Of a stretch of 64,000 nt of DNA, positions 8,605-17,275 are shown in pieces. The translations under genes and the position numbers were made by a program. The notes under the pieces were generated by a model. It worked only from the letters and a program-made list of their open reading frames with translations, ran no database searches and was not told the origin of the DNA. The stretch is from Bradyrhizobium barranii subsp. barranii (GTDB lineage: Bacteria > Pseudomonadota > Alphaproteobacteria > Rhizobiales > Xanthobacteraceae): the NCBI RefSeq assembly GCF_017565645.3, contig NZ_CP086136.1, positions 5,873,501-5,937,500 of the forward strand, in the 5' to 3' direction. How positions within the stretch are numbered: the stretch's first letter is position 1; each line of letters starts with the position of its first letter.

Positions 8605-8936
8605 GTCTTCTCCCCGAAAAGGATCCGTTGGAAGGGCCTTGAGTGGCACTTATAAACGAAGTTACTGCGTTGCGCCCGCGAAGTTCTGCGAACCGACAAC
8701 CAGCATCAGCTTATCTGCGGCGAAATGACGACCGAATGACATAGTTGAGGTTGCGGTGCGGCATCGAATCTCAACCAAGCGTGTGGGACAGGACTCGGAA
8801 ATGGGCGTACGCTCCACTTTCAGTTCGCGATGACGTCCGGAATTCGCGTCTGGCCGGAATCGCGAAACTCAGAAAAGCGGCCGCTTGCGCCGTTGCCGGC
8901 GCCGAATTCGGCTGCATGGCAAGGGAGCTAGCGACC

Positions 8937-9845
8937 ATGGCCACACTCTACCCGGGCAATGTCCCCACTGTGGCCCAGCCCGCGGATGCGGCTGGACCGG
9001 TGATTCGAACCATCCAACTGTCCGATCTGCACGACGCGCTCAGGCGCGGCTGGGAAGATTTCAAGGCGGTGCCGAGCCACGCCATCATCCTCTGCGTGAT
9101 CTATCCGGTGCTGGGCCTCGTGCTCGCCCGCGCGGTGATGGGCTATTCGGTGCTGCCGCTGTTGTTCCCACTGGCCGCAGGCTTCGCGCTGATCGGCCCG
9201 TTCGCCGCGCTCGGTCTCTATGAGCTCTCCAGCCGGCGCGAACGTTATGAGGAGGCCAGCGCCTGGAATGCCATGGAGGTGCTGCGCTCGCCTTCGTTCG
9301 GCGCCATGCTCGGTCTCGGCACCCTGCTGTTCGCTCTGTTCGTGACCTGGGTTGCGACCGCTCAGGCGATCTATGTCGCGGCGTTCGGCTATGAGGGCGC
9401 GACCGGGATCTCTGATTTCATGACGCGCGTGCTGACGACCCAGCAAGGCTGGTGGCTGATCGTGGTCGGCTGCGGCACCGGCTTCCTGTTTGCGCTTGCC
9501 GCGCTCTGCATCAGCGCCGTGTCGTTCTCCTTGATGCTCGACCGCCATGCCGGCGCGTTCGAGGCGATGGTGACGTCGCTGCGCGTCGTCGCCAAGAACC
9601 CGGTGCCGATGGCGGCCTGGGGCCTGTTCGTCGCGGTGCTGCTGGCGCTCGGGACGATTCCGGCGTTCCTTGGCCTTGCCGTGGTGATCCCCCTGCTCGG
9701 CCACGCCACCTGGCACCTCTACCGCAAGGTGATCGTCTCGGAGCCCGGTGCACGTCCGGTGCCGCCCCCGCCGCATCGCCCGCGCAAGCCGGCCGCCGAC
9801 TTCCCCGCCAACCTCTTCCCCTGGCGCAATCGGACGGACGCCTGA
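8937..9845 (+). CDS. DUF2189 integral membrane protein
   Basis: 302 aa from ATG 8937, which has AAGGGAG nine bases upstream. After a short cytoplasmic N-terminus comes the DUF2189 signature 'DLHDALRRGWEDFKAVPSHAIIL', then about six hydrophobic helices (roughly residues 45-75, 75-100, 130-160, 185-215, 230-255 and 255-275), with the conserved 'GPFAALGLYELSSRRE' loop. The family is annotated as inner-membrane protein of unknown function; it is widespread in alphaproteobacteria. Two upstream in-frame ATGs (8745, 8916) lie in non-conserved sequence. Confidence 0.82.
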   Translation: MATLYPGNVPTVAQPADAAGPVIRTIQLSDLHDALRRGWEDFKAVPSHAIILCVIYPVLGLVLARAVMGYSVLPLLFPLAAGFALIGPFAALGLYELSSRRERYEEASAWNAMEVLRSPSFGAMLGLGTLLFALFVTWVATAQAIYVAAFGYEGATGISDFMTRVLTTQQGWWLIVVGCGTGFLFALAALCISAVSFSLMLDRHAGAFEAMVTSLRVVAKNPVPMAAWGLFVAVLLALGTIPAFLGLAVVIPLLGHATWHLYRKVIVSEPGARPVPPPPHRPRKPAADFPANLFPWRNRTDA

Positions 9846-9862
9846 CGATATCGTGACATGCG

Positions 9863-9891
9863 ATCCTGCCCGGGCTCGGCTCGGGCAGGAT
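9863..9891 (+). terminator. Hairpin after the DUF2189 gene
   Basis: Perfect 10-bp arms ATCCTGCCCG (9863-9872) and CGGGCAGGAT (9882-9891) with a 9-nt loop, 17 bp after the stop codon. The T tract is poor, so factor-independent termination is likely but not certain. Confidence 0.55.
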
Positions 9892-9981
9892 TGCGCGCTT
9901 GTCATACGCCTTGCTTTGGCCGCGGTTACAATCGAAATTGCGCCCGCCGGTCAGATCACTTCACGGAATCCATTTCATCTG

Positions 9982-10806
9982 ATGACCCCGACGATTTCTC
10001 GTCTCGCTCTCGCGGCCCTCGCCCTCTCCGCGTCAATCCTAACCGCCCAGCCAGCCCTCGCCGCTGTTGCCTGCGGCTCGGGCAATTTCGACGCCTGGCT
10101 CGCGGACTTCAAAGCCGACGCCACGGCCAAGGGCGTCTCGCAGCAGGCCGTTGCCGCCGGGCTTGCCGGCGTGACGCTCGATCAGAGCGTGCTCAACCGG
10201 GACCGCTCGCAAAAAGTCTTCACCCAGACCTTCGAGGAGTTCTCCGGCCGCATGGTGCCGCCGCGCATGCAGCGCGGCTCCAACATGATGAAGCAGTACG
10301 GCTCGGTGCTGTCCCGCATCGAACAGACTTATGGCGTGCCCGGCGAGGTGCTGGTCGCGATCTGGGGTCTCGAGACCGATTTCGGCGTCAACACCGGCAA
10401 GTTCGCCACCATCCGCTCGCTGGCAACGCTGGCCTATGATTGCCGTCGCTCCGACCAGTTTCGTGCCGAGCTGCTGGATGCGCTGCGCATCGTCCAGCGC
10501 GGCGACCTCGCCCCCGCCGACATGAAGGGCGCATGGGCCGGCGAGCTCGGCCAGACCCAGTTCATGCCGTCGTCCTGGATGAAATACGCCGTCGATTTCG
10601 ACGGCAATGGCAAACGCGACCTCTTGCACAACGCGCCCGACGTGCTCGCCTCCACCGCCAATTATCTCGCGGGCTACGGCTGGCAGCGCGGCAAGGATTG
10701 GCAGCCGGGCAGTCCGAATTTTACGGTATTGCAGCAGTGGAACAAGAGCGAAGTCTACTCCAAGACCGTCGCCTATTTCGCGACCCAGCTCGCACGTGCC
10801 CCTTAA
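9982..10806 (+). CDS. Lytic murein transglycosylase (MltB/GH103 type)
   Basis: 274 aa from ATG 9982. A Sec signal peptide (about residues 1-27, ending QPALAA) places it in the periplasm. The catalytic region AIWGLETDFGVNTGKF contains the acid Glu of family 3 lytic transglycosylases (WGLE context); GQTQFMPSSWMKYAVDFDGNG and DVLASTANYLAGYGW are further family signatures. The enzyme cleaves the MurNAc-GlcNAc bond of peptidoglycan to leave a 1,6-anhydro end, linking it to wall turnover and the NagZ recycling enzyme encoded at 52.6 kb. It lacks a lipobox, so it is probably soluble. Confidence 0.9.
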   Translation: MTPTISRLALAALALSASILTAQPALAAVACGSGNFDAWLADFKADATAKGVSQQAVAAGLAGVTLDQSVLNRDRSQKVFTQTFEEFSGRMVPPRMQRGSNMMKQYGSVLSRIEQTYGVPGEVLVAIWGLETDFGVNTGKFATIRSLATLAYDCRRSDQFRAELLDALRIVQRGDLAPADMKGAWAGELGQTQFMPSSWMKYAVDFDGNGKRDLLHNAPDVLASTANYLAGYGWQRGKDWQPGSPNFTVLQQWNKSEVYSKTVAYFATQLARAP

Positions 10807-10827
10807 ATAGCGCCCGACAGGACGCGT

Positions 10828-10854
10828 AGGGCCGATCGCCCGGCGATCGGCCCT
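10828..10854. terminator. Strong bidirectional terminator hairpin
   Basis: Near-perfect 12-bp arms, AGGGCCGATCGC and GCGATCGGCCCT, around a 3-nt CCG loop, between the convergent transglycosylase and small periplasmic protein genes. Placement and strength fit a shared terminator. Confidence 0.65.
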
Positions 10855-10866
10855 CTCTTGGTGCGT

Positions 10867-11130
10867 TTACTTCCCCATGGTGGCGTTCATCGCCTTGTTC
10901 AGGTGCGCGCCGCACACACCCATTTTGCCGTTGAGAAGCGCGTCCTGCGCAGCCGCGATCTCCTTCTGCGCCACGAACTTGCTGTCGCCGTCGGCCATGT
11001 TCTCGATCGCGGTCTCCGTCTTCTCCAGATTGGCCGAGCTGCAGCCGCCCATGGCGTGCTTGGCAGCCTGGGCCGGCGCGACGGCGAACGCGACGGCGGC
11101 AATTGCGATAACCCCGAGTAACTTCGTCAT
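10867..11130 (-). CDS. Small exported protein of unknown function
   Basis: 87 aa from ATG 11130 with AAGGAAAG upstream. A signal peptide (TKLLGVIAIAAVAFAVAPAQAA) is followed by a short helical mature protein with two cysteines (GGCSSAN and GVCGAH) that could form a disulfide. A longer frame to 11193 would hide the signal peptide. No family function recognised. Confidence 0.65.
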   Translation of the reverse strand: MTKLLGVIAIAAVAFAVAPAQAAKHAMGGCSSANLEKTETAIENMADGDSKFVAQKEIAAAQDALLNGKMGVCGAHLNKAMNATMGK

Positions 11131-11830
11131 GATGTTACTTTCCTTCTCTTGTTCTTGTGACAGAACCAGCGACATTGCCGGAATCTGCGACATGACTTTC
11201 CTCCGGGCGCGGCAACTTGCCGCAATAAATTTCTCGCGAGAATTGCGTGATGTTGCGCGCGGCGCAGAGGCACCATGCGAAATTTCTGATTTTCATTACA
11301 CCCTTGCAATGAACGCCACACGTTCGGCGTGTGTGCACCGCACCAAGGAGGCGGCTGCGGTCTGAAACGAGGCAGGGTGAGTTTCGGCAGGCTCCATGGC
11401 CGGTCGCCTGGTGATCCGCCAGCCCTGAGCGAGTCGGATCGGCAGGATCCGGTCGCGTGGCATCTCTCATTTAATGAATTTATATTCATCTCTATAGTTC
11501 CGCTAGCATGCGATTCGCGCATGCGAGACTTGGGTGCAGACGCTGACTGATCGCCTTGAGAACAGTTGGAACCCTACCTATTTCCATTTCACCGGTAAAG
11601 AGTGGTTGCAGTAAACACGTGAATTCACGGTGATTTACGGCAAAGCATTCCCTATTTCGCCTACCCTTTGGGCGAGAGTGCTCCCGGGTTAATCGTCCGT
11701 TACCACCGCTATGCACCTCGCGCTTAGCTGCATCGCAACATCGGAACTTTCGCACTGCACCACTCTCACATATATTCATTTCAACGATGAGGCCCGGGCA
11801 AGGGCTGAATCGAACTACAGGAGACTACCA
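11131..11830. other. 700-bp intergenic region with several short palindromes
   Basis: No convincing gene. It is AT-richer than its flanks and holds three short inverted repeats: ATGAAT/ATTCAT (11474-11489), GCATGCG/CGCATGC (11506-11524) and the 12-bp palindrome CGTGAATTCACG (11618-11629). A TTAA-N7-TTAC element at about 11690-11703 is one base from a CtrA-type TTAA-N7-TTAA site. The right half is the leader of the DUF1127 gene; the left holds the promoter of the minus-strand small exported protein. Confidence 0.4.
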
Positions 11831-11983
11831 ATGCTGCTCTCGCTCATCCGCATGATCCAGGCTTTCCGGGACTATCAGCGCAATGTTGCCGAGCTGTCCC
11901 AGCTCAGCGATCGCGAACTGGCCGACATCGGCCTCGATCGCTCGGACATCCCGCGCGTTGCCGCCGGTCAGTATCAGGGCTGA
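11831..11983 (+). CDS. DUF1127 (YjiS-like) small protein
   Basis: 50 aa, start ATG 11831 fixed by AGGAGA seven bases upstream. The C-terminal half LSQLSDRELADIGLDRSDIPRVAAGQY is the DUF1127 signature. DUF1127 proteins are very small and Arg-rich; in Agrobacterium several take part in RNA-linked phosphate and stress physiology, but this particular one is uncharacterised. It stands alone with a long leader, which often goes with conditional expression. Confidence 0.85.
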   Translation: MLLSLIRMIQAFRDYQRNVAELSQLSDRELADIGLDRSDIPRVAAGQYQG

Positions 11984-12109
11984 TTTCGTTCAGCCCTTCA
12001 CCGGACGAACCGATAGCGCCCGCCTCGTGCGGGCGTTGTCGTTTCTGATGGCAGAAAACTCCATCTCGGCGATTCCACTGACCGCTGAAAAGCGCTACCT
12101 GTCCGCCCC

Positions 12110-13537
12110 ATGACAGGACCCCAATCCAACCTTGTGCACGTGATCGGCGCTGGCCTTGCCGGTTCCGAAGCTGCCTGGCAGGTCGCCAAATCCGGCGTGC
12201 CCGTGGTGCTGCACGAGATGCGGCCGGACCGCATGACCGAGGCGCACCGCACCGATGGGCTCGCCGAGCTCGTCTGCTCCAATTCGTTCCGCTCGGACGA
12301 CGCCGCCAACAACGCCGTCGGCCTGCTGCACGCTGAAATGCGCCGGCTCGGCTCGCTGATCATGCGCGCGGCCGACGCCAACCAGGTGCCCGCCGGCGGC
12401 GCGCTCGCGGTCGACCGCGACGGCTTCTCGGCGGCCGTCACCAAGGCGCTCAACGACCACCCCCTGATCGAGATCGCCCGCGGCGAGGTTTCAGGCCTGC
12501 CGCCGGCCGACTGGAGTAACGTCATCGTTGCGACCGGCCCCCTCACCTCCGCGCCACTCGCCGACGCTATTCGCGAGCTGACCGACGAGAACGCGCTCGC
12601 TTTCTTCGACGCGATCGCGCCGATCGTGCATCGCGAGTCCATCGACATGTCAGTGGCCTGGTTCCAGTCGCGCTATGACAAGGTCGGTCCCGGCGGCACC
12701 GGCGCCGACTACATCAACTGCCCCATGACCAAGGAGCAGTATGACGGCTTCGTCGCCGCGCTGATCGCGGGCGAGAAGACCGAGTTCAAGCAATGGGAGA
12801 CCAACACCCCCTATTTCGACGGCTGCCTGCCGATCGAGGTGATGGCGGAGCGTGGCCCCGAGACGTTGCGCCACGGCCCGATGAAGCCGGTCGGCCTCAC
12901 CAATCCGCACGATCCCACCACGAAGGCCTACGCGATCGTGCAGCTGCGCCAGGACAACAAGCTCGGCACGCTCTACAATATCGTCGGATTCCAGACGAAG
13001 CTGAAATACGGCGAGCAGCAACGCGTCTTCCGCAGCATTCCGGGGCTGGAGAAGGCCGAATTCGCCCGCCTCGGCGGCTTGCATCGCAACACCTTCCTCA
13101 ATTCGCCAAAGCTGCTCGACGGCCAGCTGCGCCTGCGCGCGCAGCCGCGGCTGCGCTTTGCCGGTCAAATGACCGGCTGCGAGGGCTATGTGGAATCCGC
13201 CAGCGTCGGCCTGATCGCCGGTCTCTATGCGGCAGCGGATGCGCGCGGCGAAACGCTGGCGAGCCCGCCTGCTACGACGGCACTGGGATCGCTGCTCGGT
13301 CACATCACCGGTGGCCATATCGAAACCATCGAGCCCGGCACGCGCTCGTTCCAGCCGATGAACATCAATTTTGGCCTGTTCCCGCCGCTCGCGAGCGCTC
13401 CGACGAAGAAACCCGACGGCACCCGCCTGCGCGGCAACGAGAAGACGGTGGCCAAGAAGCAGGCGATGAGCGCACTGGCGCTCGCCGATCTCGATCGCTG
13501 GATCGCCGATCACCTGCGCATCGCCGCAGCCGCGTGA
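12110..13537 (+). CDS. trmFO: Methylenetetrahydrofolate-tRNA-(uracil-5-)-methyltransferase
   Basis: 475 aa, the usual length. The N-terminal [15 protein letters not shown] is the FAD-binding dinucleotide fold; [30 protein letters not shown] is the TrmFO signature, with the Cys of CSNSFRSD in the active-site region, and [11 protein letters not shown] plus [18 protein letters not shown] follow further on. TrmFO uses methylenetetrahydrofolate and FADH2 to make 5-methyluridine at tRNA position 54, replacing the SAM-dependent TrmA of enteric bacteria. The next gene overlaps or directly follows the stop. Confidence 0.96.
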   Translation: MTGPQSNLVHVIGAGLAGSEAAWQVAKSGVPVVLHEMRPDRMTEAHRTDGLAELVCSNSFRSDDAANNAVGLLHAEMRRLGSLIMRAADANQVPAGGALAVDRDGFSAAVTKALNDHPLIEIARGEVSGLPPADWSNVIVATGPLTSAPLADAIRELTDENALAFFDAIAPIVHRESIDMSVAWFQSRYDKVGPGGTGADYINCPMTKEQYDGFVAALIAGEKTEFKQWETNTPYFDGCLPIEVMAERGPETLRHGPMKPVGLTNPHDPTTKAYAIVQLRQDNKLGTLYNIVGFQTKLKYGEQQRVFRSIPGLEKAEFARLGGLHRNTFLNSPKLLDGQLRLRAQPRLRFAGQMTGCEGYVESASVGLIAGLYAAADARGETLASPPATTALGSLLGHITGGHIETIEPGTRSFQPMNINFGLFPPLASAPTKKPDGTRLRGNEKTVAKKQAMSALALADLDRWIADHLRIAAAA

Positions 13538-13545
13538 GTTTTTCG

Positions 13546-14640
13546 ATGAGTCTTCCCAAAGACGACGCCGCGACACTGTCGGCGCGCTGGACCGAGGGCG
13601 TGCTGCTCAAGCGCGACGTGTTCTCGACCGTCGAGCGCGGCCGCTTCCGCGGCGACAGCGGCGAGGTCGACGCCGTGCTGCGCCGGCTCGACGAAGTGCC
13701 GTGGTGGTCATTTCCCTTGGCGCGCCACCTGTTCGCGCGTGAGAAGCACGCGCTGGCGCTGGCCAAAGGTCTCAATGTCGGCCCCGATTTGCTGTGGGCC
13801 GGTCGCCGGGCGCTCGTGCGCGGCTTTGTCGACGGCGTCGCGCTGCATCTCGCCAAGCCACATGGCGACCTCGCCTATTTCCGCTCGGCCAAGGCGGCGC
13901 TACGCCGGCTGCGCCGCGCCGGCATCTGCCACAACGATCTCGCCAAGGAGCAGAACTGGCTGGTCGGCCGCGACGGCCGCGCCTATGTGACCGACTTCCA
14001 GCTCGCGGCCTGCTTCAACCGACGTGGCCGGCTCTACCGCATCCTCGCCTATGAGGACCTGCGGCATCTGCTCAAGCACAAGCGCTCCTACGCGCCCGAG
14101 GCGCTGACGCCGCGCGAGCGAAAAATCCTGGCGAAGAAATCATTCGCCGCCAGCCTGTGGCTCGCGACCGGCAAGAAGGTCTATCGCGCGATCACGCGCG
14201 GCCTGTTCAACTTCACCGACCGCGAGGGCGGCGGCCGCCGGCTGGTCAACGACGCGCCGGTGCTGGCCGAGCTGATCCGCAAGAACCCGGCCGTGCGCGA
14301 CACCGCCATCGTCGCCTTCGCCGACCGCCGCTCCGGCGTCGGGCTCTATGCCTTCGTCGAGGCCGATCAGGCCACGCTTGAAGGCGAGCTTCGCAGCGAG
14401 CTTTCGGCCGCCAAGGGTCCCAAGCCGCCGGAGCACATCCAGATCGTACACGCGCTGCCCCGCGATACCAGCGGCAAGCCGCGGACCGAGATCCTGCAAC
14501 TGGTCGCGATGAACCAGCTCGACCTGATCGAGCCGATGATGAAGAACGACCAGGACCGCGCCTTCCTCAAGGACATCCTGGAACAGCGGAAGAACCTGCG
14601 GGACCGTTTCAACTTCGAGGCCGACCTGCCGGCGAGCTGA
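13546..14640 (+). CDS. Protein kinase fused to an orphan ANL C-terminal domain
   Basis: 364 aa from ATG 13546; a GTG at 13534 overlapping the trmFO stop (GTGA) is an alternative. Residues about 15-190 form a small kinase: catalytic loop HNDLAKEQN (129-137, Asp131 and Asn137 as in HxDxxxxN) and metal-binding DFQ (150-152) in place of DFG. Residues about 235-320 look like the C-terminal domain of adenylate-forming enzymes: 'AVRDTAIVAFADRRSGVGLY.FV' and the terminal 'HALPRDTSGK' (Lys311 at the catalytic lysine position), without any adenylation core. A charged helical tail ends the protein. It is probably translated with trmFO. The kinase fold is clear from motifs; substrate and the role of the second domain are unknown. 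Confidence 0.75.
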   Translation: MSLPKDDAATLSARWTEGVLLKRDVFSTVERGRFRGDSGEVDAVLRRLDEVPWWSFPLARHLFAREKHALALAKGLNVGPDLLWAGRRALVRGFVDGVALHLAKPHGDLAYFRSAKAALRRLRRAGICHNDLAKEQNWLVGRDGRAYVTDFQLAACFNRRGRLYRILAYEDLRHLLKHKRSYAPEALTPRERKILAKKSFAASLWLATGKKVYRAITRGLFNFTDREGGGRRLVNDAPVLAELIRKNPAVRDTAIVAFADRRSGVGLYAFVEADQATLEGELRSELSAAKGPKPPEHIQIVHALPRDTSGKPRTEILQLVAMNQLDLIEPMMKNDQDRAFLKDILEQRKNLRDRFNFEADLPAS

Positions 14641-14710
14641 CGGGTTGCTCGCGCCTTGAAGCGTCCACATTGGCGATAGAGAAGCGATCGGATCATTCGG
14701 GCGGCGGGTC

Positions 14711-15295
14711 ATGGGCATTCGGGGGATGATGATGCATCGTGTGGTTGTGGGCGTGATCGCTGGCCTTGTGCTGCTCGCGGCCGCGCCCGCGATGGCCGAC
14801 TCCCCGGCCGATCTGATCTCCAGCTTTCGCCTCAAGCACGGCGAGATCCGCGTCGCCCGCGATTCGACCCTCGACCGCATCGCCATGGACCAGGCCCGCG
14901 CGATGGCGGCGAAGGACGACCTCAGCCACGACGCGCTCGGCCCGTTCAACCGGCGCGTCGCACCGGCCGGCGCGGGCCGCGCGGCCGAGAACATCGCCTA
15001 TGGCTACGACAATTTCGAGAAGACGCTGGGACAGTGGATCGACTCGTCCGGGCATCGCAAGAACCTGCTGCTGCACAACGCCTCCCGCGTCGGTATCGCC
15101 AGCGCCAAGAATGCCAGCGGCAAGCGAACCTATTGGGCCATGGTCATCGCGGGCGACTACGAGCCGAAGGGCAAGGGCAAAGGTAAAGGCAAGAAGGACG
15201 AGGAGCCGCTGGTTGCCGTGAAGCGCGAGGCCGCGCCCGCCAGCAAGCCCAAATCCAGCGGCTGCCACGTCAAGCTGCTCGGCCTCTGTATCTGA
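14711..15295 (+). CDS. Exported CAP/SCP-domain protein
   Basis: 194 aa. A signal peptide (HRVVVGVIAGLVLLAAAPAMA, about residues 9-29) precedes a CAP domain: 'STLDRIAMDQARAMAAKDDLSHDALGPFNRRV', 'AENIAYGYDNFEKTLGQWIDSSGHRKNLL', 'VGIASAKN..GKRTYWAMVIAG'. The His of SH and Glu of AEN match the CAP cavity residues. After residue 155 a KGKGKGKGK stretch leads to a basic tail with two cysteines. Bacterial CAP proteins are secreted or periplasmic, with poorly known function. Several ATGs at the start (14711, 14726-14732) are possible. Confidence 0.85.
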   Translation: MGIRGMMMHRVVVGVIAGLVLLAAAPAMADSPADLISSFRLKHGEIRVARDSTLDRIAMDQARAMAAKDDLSHDALGPFNRRVAPAGAGRAAENIAYGYDNFEKTLGQWIDSSGHRKNLLLHNASRVGIASAKNASGKRTYWAMVIAGDYEPKGKGKGKGKKDEEPLVAVKREAAPASKPKSSGCHVKLLGLCI

Positions 15296-15307
15296 GGCGA
15301 GATAATT

Positions 15308-15781
15308 TCAGCCGCGGCGCGCGGCCTCGATCGCGGCGACATCGATCTTCGTCATCCCCATCATTGCATCGAAGGCGCGCTTTGCCTCGGCACCGCCGGC
15401 CGCCAGTGCCTCGGTCAACACCCGCGGCGTGATCTGCCAGGAGAGGCCCCATCTGTCCTTGCACCAGCCGCAGGCGCTCTCCTGCCCGCCATTGCCGATG
15501 ATGGCGTTCCAGTAGCGGTCGGTCTCCTCCTGATCGTCGGTCGCGATCTGGAACGAGAAAGCCTCGTTGTGCTTGAAAATCGGACCGCCGTTGAGGCCGA
15601 GACAGGCAACGCCGGCAACCGTAAACTCGACGGTCAGCACATCGCCCGCCCTGCCGGAGGGGTAATCGCTGGGCGCGTGATGGACGGCGCTTACGGCGCT
15701 ATCGGGAAATGTTTCGGCATAGAAGCGGGCGGCCGCCTCGGCGTCCTTGTCGTACCAGAGGCAAATCGTGTTCTTCGCCAT
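15308..15781 (-). CDS. VOC-family protein (PhnB-like)
   Basis: 157 aa from ATG 15781 (AGGGGA upstream; an earlier frame start at 15811 is less likely). The sequence TICLWYDKDAEAAARFYAETFPDS and the ending 'CGWCKDRWGLSWQITPRVLTEAL' are typical of the PhnB / 'ubiquinone methyltransferase-like' branch of the vicinal oxygen chelate superfamily. These are small metal-binding or ligand-binding dimers. The annotation as 3-demethylubiquinone methyltransferase used for the family is not supported by known chemistry, so only the fold is claimed. Confidence 0.85.
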   Translation of the reverse strand: MAKNTICLWYDKDAEAAARFYAETFPDSAVSAVHHAPSDYPSGRAGDVLTVEFTVAGVACLGLNGGPIFKHNEAFSFQIATDDQEETDRYWNAIIGNGGQESACGWCKDRWGLSWQITPRVLTEALAAGGAEAKRAFDAMMGMTKIDVAAIEAARRG

Positions 15782-15903
15782 TGCGCGTCCCCTTCGGTTC
15801 CGGGCCATCACACCGCCATCTATTGAGAATGGACGGCGGTGTGATGTCTTTCGCCTAGATACCCTCTTGAATGCGCCTCACCAAGGCGCGCCAATGCCGC
15901 GGC

Positions 15904-17236
15904 CTATGCGACCCGGGGTTCCGCCACGTCCCTGGCTTTCAGGTCTCGCGGAAGCACCGTCAGCAGCAGCAACGCACAGAGCACGCACATGCCGCCGATG
16001 ACATAGAGCGCGGGTGTCGTGCTGCCGGTCACATCCTTGACCGAGCCAACCATGACCGGGCTGACGATGCCGCCGACCTGCCCCAGCGTGTTGATGAGCG
16101 CGATCCCGCTCGCTGCCCCCGCCGGTGAGAATTTTCGGAGGCAGCGTCCAGAATGTCGGAATGGCCGCAACCACGCCGGCACCAAGAATGGCGAGCGCGC
16201 CAACCAGCGTGACGACGTTCCTGTCGAATACGCCCGAGGCGAAGAAGCCCACCGCCGCCGTCAGCACCAGACCCGCGACGAATTTGGGGCGCTCCCCCGA
16301 TGCATCCGACAATCGGCCTACGACGATCATGCAGATGGCGCCGCAGATATAGGGAACGGCGGTCAGGAAGCCGATCGCAGCCGCGCTTCCGCCCCCGGCC
16401 GCCTTGATCAGGTCGGGCGCCCAGAAATTGAGGCCGTAGGAGGCGATCTGGATCAGGAAGTAGATGAATCCGAGCAGCAGCACGCCGGGCATGAGCAGCG
16501 AGCGCCATGCCGAATGCTCGCCGATCTCGCTCTTCTGGCGGTCCAGCTGAACCGAGATCAACCGGCGCTCGTCGTCGCTCAACCATTCGGCGTGCTCGAT
16601 CCCGTCGTCGAAGCGCAGCAGCACGACGAAGCCCAGCGCAACGCAGGGAATGCCGCCGGCCAGAAACAGCCATTGCCAACCGGCCAGACCGTGCAGCCCG
16701 TTCAGGTAGTTGAGGATGAGACCCGAGATCGGCGCGCCGATGATCCCCGAGAACGCAGTGGCGAGAAAGAACACCGACGTCATGCGGCCGCGATGCGATT
16801 TTGGAAACCAGAGTGTCAGGTAATAGAGAATGCCAGGCGCAAATCCCGCCTCCATGGCGCCAATCACGAAGCGCAGCGCATAGAACTGCCACTCGCTATG
16901 AACGAAGACCATCGCCGCCGTCGCCAGCCCCCAGGAAATCATGATGCGGGCGATCCAGCGCCGCGCGCCGAAGCGATAGAGCAGCATGTTGCTCGGTACT
17001 TCCAGCAAGACGTAACCAACGACGAACAGGCTGGCGCCAAATCCGTAGGCGGTGTTGCTGAGGCCGAGATCGGCCTGGAGCGCAGCCTTGGCGAAGCTGA
17101 TGTTGACGCGGTCGAAGAACGCAAAGAAGTAGCAGACGATGATCAGCGGCATCAGTCGCCACGCAATCTTCTTGATGACCTGATGCTCTGTGAGCCCAGT
17201 ATCGAGGTCGGCCGTCGTCGCCGTGGCAATCGTCAT
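15904..17236 (-). pseudogene. MFS carboxylate transporter (ACS family), frameshifted
   Basis: ATG 17236 is set by GGAGGAAACC. The first 370 or so residues are a normal 12-helix MFS symporter of the anion:cation (ACS, phthalate/tartrate-type) family: FFDRVNISFA in helix 1, VPSNMLLYRFGARRWI in the helix 2-3 loop. After FWTLPPKILTG the frame goes wrong at a run of five C on the plus strand (16116-16120) and runs into nonsense to 15878; removing one base restores '..GAASGIALINTLGQVGGIVSPVMVGSVKD' and a proper helix 11-12 ending at 15904. So the gene is intact except for a single +1 in a homopolymer: either a real mutation or an assembly error. It lies next to the HMG-CoA-lyase-like and CoA-transferase genes on the same strand, so it probably imports their acid substrate. 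Confidence 0.85.
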
Positions 17237-17275
17237 GGTTTCCTCCAATGTGTTTTGAATTTTGATCGTGGTCGC

